Assembly (NCBI GenBank): GCA_029706075.1
Contig: JAINUG010000047.1
Location: forward strand, 5,639,830-5,703,829
Reading direction: 5' to 3'
Length of the DNA: 64,000 nucleotides
Origin: Aldrovandia affinis
Taxonomy: Eukaryota > Chordata > Actinopteri > Notacanthiformes > Halosauridae
Below, piece by piece: positions 51,884-62,275 of this stretch (its first letter is position 1; each line of letters opens with the position of its first letter). A model generated the notes under the pieces. The model worked only from the letters and a program-made list of their open reading frames with translations, did no database searches and was not told the origin of the DNA. A program made the position numbers and the translations under genes.

Positions 51884-52149
51884 ACTATTGTCACGGTTGT
51901 TCCCCAGATTCACCACCAGATGGCGGTGTTGCGCCTTCCCTTTGGAATGTGCACAGGTGAAACGAGTGTTCAATTATCTCCCTATATTAACCGCACCTGG
52001 GCTTCTGATCGGGGCGAAATCGTAAGCCATCTTTAGGATTTTTAGCCGGTAAGGTAGGACGTCTTTTTCAAGACGTCCACAAAGACTTCCTTTAGCTATG
52101 ACCATTCCATTCTCCCCTTCTAAATGAAAGAAATTATTTAGTTGTTTCC

Positions 52150-53080
52150 TACAAATGTAGACCATGCTCTCTAATGGGAGTTTTCATGTGGTTGTTTTGT
52201 TCAGTTCAGTTCGACTGTTTTCGGGTTACAACTTTTTCTTTGGCTCTTCTAGCCGTTTACGTTTTGGGGAAAACTCTGGGTCCTAACGAAATAACTTATT
52301 TAGTTTCCTTCAATTAGAAACCTTGTTCGCTAAAAGCGCTTTTCTTTTTGGTTTCGTTTTGTCCAGCCGGTTCGACTGGTTCGTGGGTTACTACTGGTTC
52401 TTTTGGCTAACTGCCTTTCACGTTTTGGACAATCAGAGTTTTGGTTTAAGGTCGTTTCATAACCATTTACATTGTACCTACATTAGAAACTTTGCTCGTG
52501 GTTAGGAGCGTTTTCGTAAGTTTCTTTTGTTCAGTCGCTTAGGCTGTTTACGGGTTACAATATGGTTCTGGTGGCTCTCCTAGCCCCCTGCGTTTTCATT
52601 ACAGAACTTTTCATAACTATTTCATTGTACCTACATTAGAAACTTTGCTCGTGGTTAGGAGCGTTTTCGTAAGTTTCTTTTGTTCAGTCGCTTAGGCTGT
52701 TTACGGGTTACAATATGGTTCTGGTGGCTCTCCTAGCCCCCCTGCGTTTTCATACGCTCAGAACTTTTCATAACTATTTCATTGTACCTACATTAGAAAC
52801 TTTGCTCGTGGTTAGGAGCGTTTTTGTAAGTTTCTTTTGTTCAGTCGCTTAGGCTGTTTACGGGTTACAATATGGTTCTGGTGGCTCTCCTAGCCCCCCT
52901 GCGTTTTCATACGCTCAGAACTTTTCATAACCATTTACTTTGTACCTACATTAGAAACTTTTGCTCGTGGTTAGGAGCGTTTTCGTAAGTTTCTTTTGTT
53001 CAGCCGCTTAGACTGGTTTCAAGTACTATGTGGTTCTGGTGGCTCTCCTAGCTCCTCCGGATGCTCAGATCTCTTGGTAT
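52150..53080. repeat. Tandem array of about 155-bp units
   Basis: Units are recognised by TTAGAAACTTTGCTCGTGGT at about 52485, 52637, 52795 and 52952, with an older unit near 52313. Spacings are 153-171 bp. Each unit contains GTTCAGTCGCTTAGGCTG and GGTGGCTCTCCTAGC. Confidence 0.9.
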
Positions 53081-53103
53081 AGGTTTTACTCTGTTGTTCT
53101 GTC

Positions 53104-53392
53104 GGTCCCCCTTAACCGTTTCGAGTTTTTGCGGACGTCAGATGTGGGTCAAGTTTTTCCCTGTTCTGCCGGTCCCCCCTAACCGTTTCGAGTTTTTGCG
53201 GACATCAGATGTGGGTCAAGTTGTGCCCTGTTGTTCTGCCGATCCCCCTTAACTGTTTCAAGTTTTTGCGGATGTCAGATGTGGGTCAAGTTGTGCTCTG
53301 TTGTTCTGCCGGTCCCCCCTAACCGTTTCGTGTTTTTGCGGACGTCAGATGTGGGTCAAGTTGTGCTCTGTTGTTCTGTCGGTCCCCCTTAA
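53104..53392. repeat. Tandem array of 70-bp units
   Basis: GGTCCCCC (or GATCCCCC) recurs at 53104, 53171, 53241, 53311 and 53381, spaced 67, 70, 70 and 70 bp. Each unit continues with AACCGTTTCGAGTTTTTGCG or a variant. The units derive from part of the longer unit. The last ends in TTAA, where the piggyBac element is inserted. Confidence 0.92.
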
Positions 53393-53767
53393 CCCCCTGA
53401 GGTCGACGGGAGCGGCGCCGCTCCCAGCAGCAATAAAAGTATATTACTATTTCTAACTTCGCGATATTTTATCATACACACGCGACAAAAACATTGACAG
53501 AAACCTTAGAATCGCGACTTTCCGATTTGAGCACTGGCAAATCAAATGGGATTTTTAAATTAGGTTAATTAGACCAAAAGTAAACCTTGCCTTTTACTCT
53601 CTTTTTTACCTAGTAGTAACGTCCCCTTCTATTGACATGGTAACTAGGGGAGTTTCGGGAGGTGTGGGGAGGGGCGTGGGGCCATGTGTGAAAACGCCGG
53701 CGTAAACACATAAACTGTCCCGACAATTTGAAGCAAGATTTTATACAGACATACAATTTTATTCAAG

Positions 53768-53841
53768 ATGGAAAGATTTTCTGCGCTGCAGTGTTTGAGA
53801 GTATTGATGAAAAGCGCGAAGACAATAACTGACGAAGAGTA
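53768..53841 (+). pseudogene. Possible first exon of a piggyBac transposase
   Basis: ATG opens MERFSALQCLRVLMKSAKTI then TDEE and a stop, overlapping a strong splice-donor-like GTAAGT at 53839. The wording MERFS followed by an amphipathic stretch is the style of piggyBac-family N-termini. It is too short to prove; the catalytic part is absent. Confidence 0.4.
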
Positions 53842-54078
53842 AGTAACTATATTTGATTTGCCATGTTATCAAATACTGTATATATATTCAATATATGAAT
53901 TCCGCGTCTTGTGACTACATATTCCGCGTGTTGCAACGTAACAAATTGCAATATGCACACAAGATCTATGGAAGAATACTTTTCAAACAGCCTAAAATGT
54001 TATTTATTTCGCTTGTTTTCAAATACTCGTGAAAATATATGAATTCCGCGTCTTGTGACGCCAAACATATTCCGCGTG

Positions 54079-54404
54079 TTAGTAACTTAATCTAAATCCC
54101 TAACGTTAGTAGATTAGTTGGTTAGTACTATACACATCTACCTAATATATACAAAGTGCAATCTAGAAAGTAAGAAGGAAGAAAACGAGATAATAAGCGG
54201 CGGAAAAAACCCGAAAAGTATAAACTCCCGAAGTGCATGACAAGACAAGGAGTGGATCTCGAAATAAACGTAACAAGGACAGACAGGGAGCAGAACGTGA
54301 CAGAACAGGGAAAATGCAATACTGGATAAAGAATAATGAATAAGGACTGAATGAAAAATAAACAAAGAACAAAAAACAACGGAACAGGAACTCAGAATAT
54401 AACA
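54079..54404 (-). mobile_element. LTR family A fragment (copy 4) inside piggyBac copy 2
   Basis: It matches the other family A copies from TTAGTAACTTAATCTAAATC to the end CTCAGAATATAACA. In copy 1 of the piggyBac element the corresponding place holds unrelated sequence, so this is an insertion or replacement. Confidence 0.78.
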
Positions 54405-54902
54405 CTGATGGCCCAGTGAGATGGCCCATCTGACAGATCTTAGAGGTGTGGACAATGAATAATGAATATTCAGGTATTTAGCATTTAGCCCTCCCACAGC
54501 CTGAAATAAATGTGACCAGTTCTGATAAAAACAGGTTTTTAGCTATTTAGATCTTAGATGTGCTAAACTGTTTTCACACCCTTACATAACCAAGACCGTG
54601 ATGAACAAACGCACATTGGCAAAACAATTCGTCACTATAGTTTAGTGTGTGCTTTCACAACTTTTGTGACAGCAGAAAAATTTACTATTTTTAACTTGTG
54701 TGTTTGTAGATCTATTTACAAGCTGCATATGATACTGACCAAACTATTGATGGCATACAAATGTAGCTGTGATTGTCCTTCAAATAAAAATATCAAACAC
54801 TTTGGAGTAAGTGTGTGTTAAATTGATGAAATTGAGATAAATATCAGACCATGCCAAAATCAAAAAACATCTAAAAGCTTAGCACGGACCTCAGAGGGTT
54901 AA

Positions 54903-55720
54903 CCGTTTCGTGTTTTCGGACGTTCAGAACTTGTGGGTCAGGTCTTACCATGTTATTCTGTGGGCTCTCCTAGCTCTTCCGCGTTTTCGGACGCTCAGAA
55001 CTTTTGGTTATGTCCGGTCATAATAAATTATTTACTTGTCACTTACAAATAAAAACCTTTGCTCGCTATTATGCGCTTTTCATTTGGTTTTCGTTTGTTC
55101 AGTCGTTTAGACTGTTTTCGGGTGATAACCTTGTTCTGTTGGCTCTCCTAGCCTTTCACGTTTTCGGAAGTTCAGAACTATTGGTTCAGGTATTTACATA
55201 ATACTTATTTAAATTGTACCTTCATTAGAAACCTTGCTCATTTGTTATGGGCTTTTTGTTGGGTTTCGTTTGTTCAGTCACTTCGACTGTTTCGGGTTGC
55301 AATGTGGTTCTGTGGCTCTCCCCTAGCTTTTCGCGTTTTTCGACGCTCGGAACTTTTGGGTGTTATGTAAACAAAGGAACATGTGTAATTGTACCTACAA
55401 TAAGAACCCTTCTCGCTATTAAGCGCTTTTCGTTCGGGTTCCTGTTGTTCAGTCTGTTAGACTGTTTCCGGGTTACAACCATGTTCTCTCGGCTCTCCTA
55501 GCCTTTATTGTTTTGGGAAACTCGTGTCTTAACATACGAACTTATTTAGTTTGTACCTATTAAAAAGAACCTTGCCCGCTAGCCGGTGCTTTGACTCAGG
55601 TTGCTTTTGATCAGTTCGGTTCGACTGGTTCAGGTTACAAACTTGTTCGTTTGGCTATCATAGCCTTTGTGTTTTCAGACACTTGGAGTAGCCACCCATT
55701 GGGTGAGATTTTCCGTTCCT
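54903..55720. repeat. Tandem array of the giant LTR, right part
   Basis: More diverged units continue after the piggyBac element. AGAAACCTTGCTC-like words occur at about 55050, 55230, 55405 and 55570, and GGCTCTCCTAGC recurs, spaced about 165-180 bp. Confidence 0.85.
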
Positions 55721-55810
55721 CCCTGGTTATTGTCTTCCCCTATTTCTCTGTTTTGCAGAGCTAGTGGTTAGATTGTGTAGCCCTGTGAACAATTTAGTTT
55801 AATAAGCGCA

Positions 55811-55826
55811 TGCATATAAATAGATA
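55811..55826 (+). promoter_or_regulatory. TATA-like box of the giant LTR
   Basis: ATGCATATAAATAGAT lies after the tandem array and before a GAACCA repeat (about 55829-55853). Position between repeat-filled U3 and the AATAAA at 56466 is consistent with a promoter. Confidence 0.5.
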
Positions 55827-56927
55827 ATAGAACCAGAACCAGAACCAGAGCCAGAGCGAAGGGGAGAGGGGCGATGGCCTCTATCGCCCCGGCTGATCAA
55901 AAGGGAGTTTTGAGGAGAACGCTGAGAAGTAGCCTAGCTAAGGTGCTAGAAGTTTTTAGTTAAAAGAAAATGCGTTAGCCACGTATTTTTAGGATGCTGG
56001 AGTGATATAATACTGTTTAGTGCTCAACCCGAGGACTTTATAAGATATTGTATCTGACTATGAACAATTTCTTCAGCAAGAAGTCAACGTTCTGTCAACC
56101 AGTTATCGGAGTTAGCCTGAGTGTAGCACAAGTGAGTGAGCTTGCTAACTAGCTGATTTTTCTGGAATGTTCGGAAGATTTTTCGGTTCGCCAACACGGG
56201 GAATTCGGAGTGTCTAAGCAACGCGGAGGAGTTTGTGGCCAGAGAAACTGCATGGTGCTTCCCCAAACTTTTCTCCTAGCTACAGCACGGGACTTCGGAG
56301 AAAGCAGCCGTGAGCGCTGTTACTTCGTGAAACCGTGAGTGCATTGTTTTATATTTCTGCTCAGTGGAGTGAAGGAGTCGCATTAGTGTGGCTACAACGT
56401 ACGCTAGCAACGCACCAGGCCTGCAACGAGAGTGTTGGGGTATTTTATTTTGCCGGCTTTTCTTTTTAATAAAAGTGTTGAGACCTTTTCTTTTTTTTAC
56501 TTAACCGTCTGGGTTTTGGAAAGTGTGAGAAACATGTGAAGTGTAATTTGAGTTGAATCCACAAAGTGTTGTGAATTACCCTGTCAGAGGACAGATGTTT
56601 TGTTTGGTTGTTTTAAACGTGAAACCGAGTGATTTATGTTTGCATTATTACTTTTTTTTTTTGTAAATGGTGTAACTAATTTTAAGGTGACCTTTGTATT
56701 TGGATTATTTCCATTGCACGCACACACGTAAATCGGCACCAAGCGAGTAGTAGTAATTATTAATGTAATTTTAAAGACGATAATATATCGTCCTCATAAA
56801 TAGAACTCAGGGTAGTTCCCTCGTTAAGCATAAATAGCAAGGGGGCGCTACAATTGGTTCAGTCTAACTTTTTGATCCCCTAGGGTTTCTGCGAGTGGCG
56901 CCTATCACCACCAACCCTTACAACTAT

Positions 56928-57240
56928 TCATAACATATTTATTAGACAGTATACCAAAATATTTGTATTATTCTGTCAGACAGGAAATAGACAGATCAGG
57001 AACTTTGGCTCTTTTAAAGGTATGGATAGCAAGCTGACAGCTAATCAGGTTACCACAGGAGTTTGCCCTGGGAAATGAAGGCAGCTTAAAACCAATCAAA
57101 CTGCAGCATTGCTAGAATTATGAATGCTCTTGCACAGAGGGAAAAAATAAAATCCATTACCTGACAGGCACAAAACTAGTGTTTTGGATAGGAAGTGTCG
57201 GACAGCCTCACAAAAATGTATTGAGCAATGACTATCACAG
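56928..57240. other. No recognisable feature
   Basis: AT-rich spacer between the giant LTR and the hAT MITE. Confidence 0.5.
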
Positions 57241-57558
57241 CAGTGGCGTAGCGTGGGTTGCCAGCACCCGGTGCGAGCCACGTAAACTGCGCCCCATTTT
57301 CTGTTGACGGGGGTGCTACGCGAAAAATACCTGAGACCAGTTCATGTATTTCGCGGACCGGAGGGGACGGGGGGGTGCTACGGGAAAAAATAATTGCGCC
57401 CCTCGGAACACCCTGCACGGGGGGTGCGCGAGGAAATAATTGCGCCCCTCAGAACCGGTCCGCGTTTTTTTAAAAAAACGTTTTCTTACATTTTGCGCCC
57501 CTCAAAATCTTGCGCCTGGTGCGGCCGCACCACTTGCACCCCCCACACTACGCCTCTG
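57241..57558. mobile_element. hAT-type MITE, 318 bp
   Basis: The termini CAGTGGCGTAGCGTGGG and, inward from the right, CAGAGGCGTAGTGTGGG are hAT-like. The flanking 8-mers TATCACAG and TCGCACAG agree at six of eight bases, an aged target duplication. The inside is GC-rich with GGTGCTACG and TTGCGCCCCTC repeats and no coding capacity. Confidence 0.82.
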
Positions 57559-58383
57559 TCGCACAGTATCCATTCAGCCACAAGTCTGAATCTGCTCTCT
57601 TCTCTTTTGTGTGTTTCTAACAGTCTGCAACAGCACACCACATTTGAACCTCTGCCCAGTTCAAATGTACTTTCATTGGCCTGGATTCAATCAACTGTGA
57701 CTTACAATTAAATGCAAATGTAAGTTATGTACTAGTTTGACAGCAATCACCAAAATGAGGCAATATATGCACAATATATACACAGAGCATATATGCATAT
57801 ACACAAAGATTGCTCTTTAAGAAGTGGTTTACTAATTTTAGCCTGTATTCTGTTCAGAGGTCTTTACAGTAGTCCTGCCATACAGCTGGTATACAGCCAC
57901 CAATTTATTTGTGTAATTAAATGCATTTTCATGAGATAAAAAACTGAACATCTTGCCCTTGACACATGAAACAAACTAAATTGCTGTTCTTGAATGCTTT
58001 TCTGATCATCAACTTACCTCACAGCAATATAAAGCTGGAAATTACAGCTCGTGTCAGACATCTCATTAATTTGCTGCTGTGTGTTACAGTATTTCACATA
58101 ATCAGATAAATGTTTTATTTTGCATTTAATCAGACTAATTAAGTCAGATGGAATTGATAAAATGATGGCAGCAATCAAGTCATCCTGACTGGCCACCCAC
58201 CCTTTTGTATCCAGCAATCATTTTGCTCGTTAAACAGCTTGCTTAGTCTATTCTACAGATTTAAGGAATTTGAAAAGCAAACAATAAAAATATACAAAGC
58301 ATCTATTTTTACATTTTTAAAAATAGTGTTAAATGCCCTATCTCTCCTATTTCCAATACTTCTTTCCATTTATCAGGCACTAG
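57559..58383. other. No recognisable feature
   Basis: AT-rich; it contains GGCCTGGATTCAATC at about 57678, similar to a word near 2037. No gene. Confidence 0.5.
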
Positions 58384-58560
58384 GGCCGTGTCCCAAATTG
58401 CATACTTGCGTTCTATCTAGTGCGTATATCAAGTACGGAAGTAAACGGTCATGTGATCAAGTGCGTTCCAAACTCAAGTATGCAACTTGGCAAGTACACA
58501 AAGAATTTACCGGAAGTGTACTTGGGAGGACATAAAATCGTAGTATGCATGGATGTATAC
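58384..58560. repeat. MITE-like fragment
   Basis: AGGGCCGTGTCCCAAATTGC then ATACTTGCG resembles the end of a common fish MITE type, as far as I can judge from memory. Only one end is visible, and no matching opposite terminus was found. Confidence 0.4.
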
Positions 58561-58703
58561 TTTTATGTATGGATGTTTTTTTATTATTATTCAGCAAGAA
58601 AATGGAAGGTGACAGGACAAGGTGGGAAGACTATTTCTGTATTTTTATAGTTTCATGTAATTAGTTGACATTATTCACGATTAGATATTTATGTACAACA
58701 TAT

Positions 58704-59920
58704 TGTAGCGATCCAGGTGGGTCGCTATATGCAAATACAGTGGGTTCGGAAAGTATTCAGACCCCCTTACATTTTTCACTCTTTGTCATATTGCAGCCAT
58801 TTGCTAAAATCAATTAATTTCTTTTTTTTCCTCGTTCATGCACACACAGCACCCAATATTGTCAGAAAAACACAGACTTGTAGAAATTTTTGCAGATTTA
58901 TTAAAAAATAAACACTGAAATATCACATGGCCATAAGTATTCAGACCCTTTGCTGTGACACTTGTATATTTAACTCAGGTGCTGTCCAATACTTCTGATC
59001 ATCCTTGAGATGGGCCTACACCTTCATTGGAGTCCAGCTGTGCTTAATTATATTGATTGGACTTGATTTGGAAAGGCACACACCTGTCTATGTAAGGTCC
59101 CACAGTTGACAGTGCATGTCAGAGTAAAAACCAAGCCATGAAGTCCTAGGAACTCTCCATAGACCTCCGAGATAGAATTGTGTTGAGGCATAGATCTGGG
59201 GAAGGGTATAAAAACATTGCTAAAGCATTGAAAGCACCCAGGAGAACAGTGGGCTCCATCATTGTGAAATGGAATAAGTTTGAAACCACCACCACTCTTC
59301 TTAGAGCTGGCCGTCTGGCCAAACTAAGTAACCGGGCAAGAAGGGACATAGTCAGGGAGGTGACCAACGAGGAACGAGGAAAAAAATGAAATTAATTGAT
59401 TTTAGCAAATGGCTGCAATATGACAAAGAGTGAAAAATGTAAGGGGGTCTGAATACTTTCCGAACCCACTGTATGTGTGCGGGGCATTGTGGGGGAACAT
59501 TGTGTGTTTGGTTGTTCCCCCTGGTGTTAGTTATTGTTGTATGTCAAAAACATTGTTGTGTGTCTGTTTTTAATAACTATATGTGTGTTAAACCACCGCG
59601 ACCAATGGCTATTTCTTGTTTAGTGCGGTTGCCTGTATTTCTCATCTGTAGTGTGTTCATTGTTTATGGTACTTCCTGCGTGACGTACTCTAAAGTGGCC
59701 AATGTGCACTCTGTGTGACCCTCTGGGGACGCGCCCGTGTCAAAAGATAGACCGAAAGACGACATTTGGGGTCGTGCGGTGTATGGGGAACAAATATTGT
59801 TCATGCTTTTCAATAAAGTGGCTATGGGGCTTTGCGGTGTATGATGCACGTAGCCACATTCAACTTACTGCTTGCCTCCAGTCGTCTTCTTGTTGCACCC
59901 CACCGCGCATGCTCGCTACA
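58704..59920 (+). repeat. Gypsy-like 5' LTR with Tc1 MITE inside
   Basis: The inverted termini TGTAGCGA and (T)CGCTACA are good. Without the 734-bp MITE the LTR is about 481 bp. An AATAAA lies at about 59812 (TTTCAATAAAGTGG). A second LTR is not present in the window. Confidence 0.82.
58738..59471 (+). mobile_element. Tc1/mariner non-autonomous element, 734 bp
   Basis: TA lies at both sides (58736-58737 and 59472-59473). The long inverted termini are CAGTGGGTTCGGAAAGTATT at left and its exact reverse at right, extending to about 80 bp. The inside keeps the transposase N-terminus (GEGYKNIAKALKAPRRTVGS up to RRDIVREVT, about 59140-59370), after an early stop. The catalytic part is deleted, so it moves only with help. 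The rearranged element at 8486 is the same family. Confidence 0.95.
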
Positions 59921-59921
59921 C

Positions 59922-59939
59922 TGGTGTCAGAAGTGGGAT
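59922..59939 (+). promoter_or_regulatory. Primer-binding site, tRNA-Leu
   Basis: TGGTGTCAGAAGTGGGAT starts one base after the LTR. From memory it is the complement of the 3' end of vertebrate tRNA-Leu (CAA type). Perfect over 18 nt as far as I recall. Confidence 0.8.
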
Positions 59940-59991
59940 GTACCAAGTACAAGACGAAGCAAGAGTAATCAGTGATAACATCTACCGGATG

Positions 59992-61160
59992 CAGCGCCAA
60001 CTTGAGGGAGAGATGAATCAGGCCGAGCACCCCTGCCTCCGTTCCGAGACGGAAGGGTCCATCCGCCGGATGTGGCAAACACGGAAGGGCAAAGCTGCGA
60101 AGGCCAAAGATCTTCCCACCCATGCTGAGATACACTGGCCGTTCCACCCGATGTGGCGCCAGGCGAAGGAGCGGGTTCCGGAGACCGGAGTGTTTTTAGC
60201 GCGCCCAGATGGGGCTAGCGCTACCTGCCCACGCCACTCCACATCCAAGCCCAGGAACGCTCCCACCAATCCTGCTGCATCCTGACCCCTAGCCAAGCTA
60301 CCCAAGTATGACGGAACAGTGGCGCTAACGTCGTACCTCGCCCAAGTACAGCTATGGGCTGAGTATGATGGGGCAAAGCAGTCACAGCCATCCACCTAGC
60401 CTTAGCTCTGGAGGGTGGGGCCCTGCAGGTGCTCCTTGACCTCTCCCCAACAGAGCAGCGCAGCTACCCAGCGCTTGCCACGGCCCCGGAATGATGTTTC
60501 GGTCAGTGGGTCTTCGAGAGCCACAGCCGAGAGCAGCTAGCCAAACGCTCTCATCAAGGGCAAGAATAGGTAAGCACTTTCGCTGCCGATATCCGCTACT
60601 ACGTCCGGCTGGGCTAACCCACGTTCCCCGCTGTTGTCCAGGAAGAGCTAGCGCTACATGCGTTCCTGCGTACCGTAGCCCCAGAGGGGCTGTGCCGGCA
60701 CGTCCGCCTCGCCACTCCAGGTTCGCTATCCGAAACTATCACAATAGCTGAGCGAGCTGAAGCGGTTTTAACACCCCCTTCCCTGAGTCAAGCGCCTGCT
60801 CGCCGCCCACGGGTCCAGATGGCCACCAGTGACAATGGCGATGCAGAAGGAGAAGCGGCACCAGCACGCCAGGTCCATTCTGCCCCCCGATGCCAGTCTC
60901 CGCCATTACGAAGACTTCGATCCTGGACCACTGACCGGTGCTACCGCTGCAGCGAGCCTGCCCACATTGTACGAGACTGTCCAGCACCGGCACTTAGGCC
61001 TCGCCCCACCGCTGCAGAGGGAAACGCAAGCGGAGTGGCCCAGTGAGGGAAGCACCGCTCCGATCCCCAATCCCTCTCCAAGGCCATTGTTCATTGCTTG
61101 GCCAAGTCAGCTACTTCTGAGGCCTCTACGCAGCATGCCTGCTTGACGGCCAGCCCTGTC
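59992..61160 (+). pseudogene. Gypsy-like gag with zinc knuckle
   Basis: Gag packages the element's RNA. An ATG at about 59992 opens MQRQLEGEMNQAEHPCLRSE and runs to a stop at about 60285. Further text continues: LAKLPKYDGTVALTSYLAQV (capsid-like start), then ALHAFLRTVAPEGLCRHVRL (capsid C-terminal style) and CYRCSEPAHIVRDCP (C-x2-C-x4-H-x4-C zinc knuckle, 60939-60983). Several stops and frame changes (about 60285, 60400, 60490) break the gene. Confidence 0.78.
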
Positions 61161-61255
61161 TCGCACTGGTAGACACGGGGTCTACGATCTCCCTGGCCGA
61201 CCGGGGATCCTGGTACAGTCCGGGCAGTCCAGCCGACGCCAGAAGCAAGCTGTCA
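61140..61255 (+). pseudogene. Gypsy-like aspartic protease start
   Basis: LDGQPCLALVDTGSTISLAD holds the D-T-G active-site motif (about 61171-61179). The rest is cut where the LINE fragment begins. Confidence 0.75.
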
Positions 61256-62110
61256 CATGCCACGTGACAAACCCTGGATGGGAACAGAGCAGACTGGAGT
61301 GGATGGGGATTCAGCCATGGTGAAGTCAAAGGACTGAAGCAGGAGGAGAAATGCAGAGGACTGAGGGGTGTCCAGCAGCAGGTTGAAGTCACTGAGGAGA
61401 AAGACGGGAGTGCCCTCCTCAGGGAAGGAGCTGAGTAGGGCATCCATCTCATCTAGGAAACTCCCCAGTGGACCTTATGGGCAATAAAGAACAATTATGT
61501 GCAGTTTACATGGAACAGTGACAGTGACAGCATGGAATTCAAAGGAGGAGGATGAGAAGTGAGGAAGAGGAACAATACCACAGGGGGGAGATCAGTATGC
61601 CTGCCCCTCCACCTCTACCTGGGGGTCGTGGAGTGTGGGAGAAGGTGTAGGCAGCGGAGAGAGCAACAGGGGTGGCCGTGTCCTGCGGAGTGATCCACGT
61701 CTCCGTGAGCACCAGGAACTGCAGGGAGAGTAGGGAGGCCTGGGCCGAGATGAAATCGGCCTTTCGGACAGCAGACTGGCAGTTCCATAGTCCACCTGCT
61801 ACCACGACGTCGACGCCGGAAGATCTAGGAGGGTGGATGAGATTGGATAGGTTTCGGGTTTGAGTAGAATCTCTCCTTCTAGGAAATTTAGAAGAGGAGA
61901 CATGGACTGGGATGGGGAGGTAGCATGTAGTGTTAGATGCAGAGGAAGAACAGGGAGATACAAAACTATGATACTTACCGTGCAGCGAGCACTCCCTAGC
62001 TTGCCTCCCTCGGTGGACTTCTGTAGGTAGACTCCTTTGTCTTTGTCTGCTGAGTCTTCGTACGGGGAGGCTAGGACAAAAAAAGCTGCTTCTTTCCACA
62101 ACTATGGTTA
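61256..62110 (-). pseudogene. L2-like LINE 5' region and endonuclease
   Basis: Minus strand, same family as 21530-37995. A Ser/Arg-rich 5' part (62099-61850) is followed by GGLWNCQSAVRKADFISAQA, LQFLVLTETWITPQDTA (metal-binding Glu), SAAYTFSHTPRPPGRGGGAG and, after a small deletion, MDALLSSFPEEGTPVFLLSD with FN (GDFN-like, here SDFN). It ends near 61256 at the Gypsy fragment, before the SDH box. The uninterrupted endonuclease text serves as the empty-site reference for ERV1. Confidence 0.87.
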
Positions 62111-62275
62111 CTTATATAGTTGAGTGGTGCTAGGCACTAAGTGGCGAATGCCAGCTGATAAAAATAGACAACAATTAACTGGCTAACAGGCACCACCCAC
62201 TACTCAGTGAACGCTCCACTACAGAGACAAACGTTTACACCTGAAACAATTAAACAGATTCTAAGATGCTAACTG
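62111..62275. other. No recognisable feature
   Basis: Short spacer without genes. Confidence 0.5.

Larger units (their letters stand above)
53389..54902. mobile_element. piggyBac-type non-autonomous element (copy 2)
   Basis: TTAA lies at both ends (53389-53392 and 54899-54902), with termini CCCCCTGAGGTC and GACCTCAGAGGG matching copy 1 with one change. The palindrome next to the left TIR is GGGAGCGGCGCCGCTCCC. At 53768-53839 a short coding stretch (see separate entry) survives that copy 1 lacks. An LTR family A fragment (54079-54404) replaces the middle part. The insertion separates the tandem array of the giant LTR; the array resumes at 54903. Confidence 0.92.
51889..56922 (+). mobile_element. 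Giant solo LTR with internal tandem repeats and piggyBac insert
   Basis: The element begins TGTCACGG and ends CCTTACA (TGT...ACA). A perfect 5-bp duplication, ACTAT, flanks it at 51884-51888 and 56923-56927. Those are LTR-type termini. A TATA-like GCATATAAATAG lies at about 55813 and an AATAAA signal at about 56466, in the right order for plus orientation. No coding region, primer site or second LTR occurs inside. Without the piggyBac insert the LTR would be about 3.5 kb, very long for its kind. U3 is filled by roughly 155-bp and 70-bp tandem repeats. Superfamily unknown. Confidence 0.75.
58704..61250 (+). mobile_element. Gypsy-like LTR retrotransposon, 5' half
   Basis: LTR 58704-59920 (TGTAGCG...GCTACA) with a Tc1 MITE inside, a primer site for tRNA-Leu (59922-59939), gag-like text with a CCHC zinc knuckle (60939-60983) and the start of a protease (about 61165-61250). 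The sequence then joins a LINE fragment, so the rest of pol and the 3' LTR are lost. Element type is inferred from gag-knuckle-protease order and the tRNA-Leu site; RT is not available for confirmation. Confidence 0.82.

Noticed and set aside
53104-53392. The regularly spaced repeats as a CRISPR array
   Set aside because: The 70-bp units are contiguous tandem copies without unique spacers, in a vertebrate genome.
54128-54497. Hydrophobic minus-strand frames as membrane proteins
   Set aside because: They are readings of the T-rich strand of an LTR fragment; similar but unaligned frames arise in the other LTR copies.
59860-60395. Minus-strand frames of 95 and 125 codons
   Set aside because: They are shadows of the GC-rich gag region on the opposite strand, with no motif.
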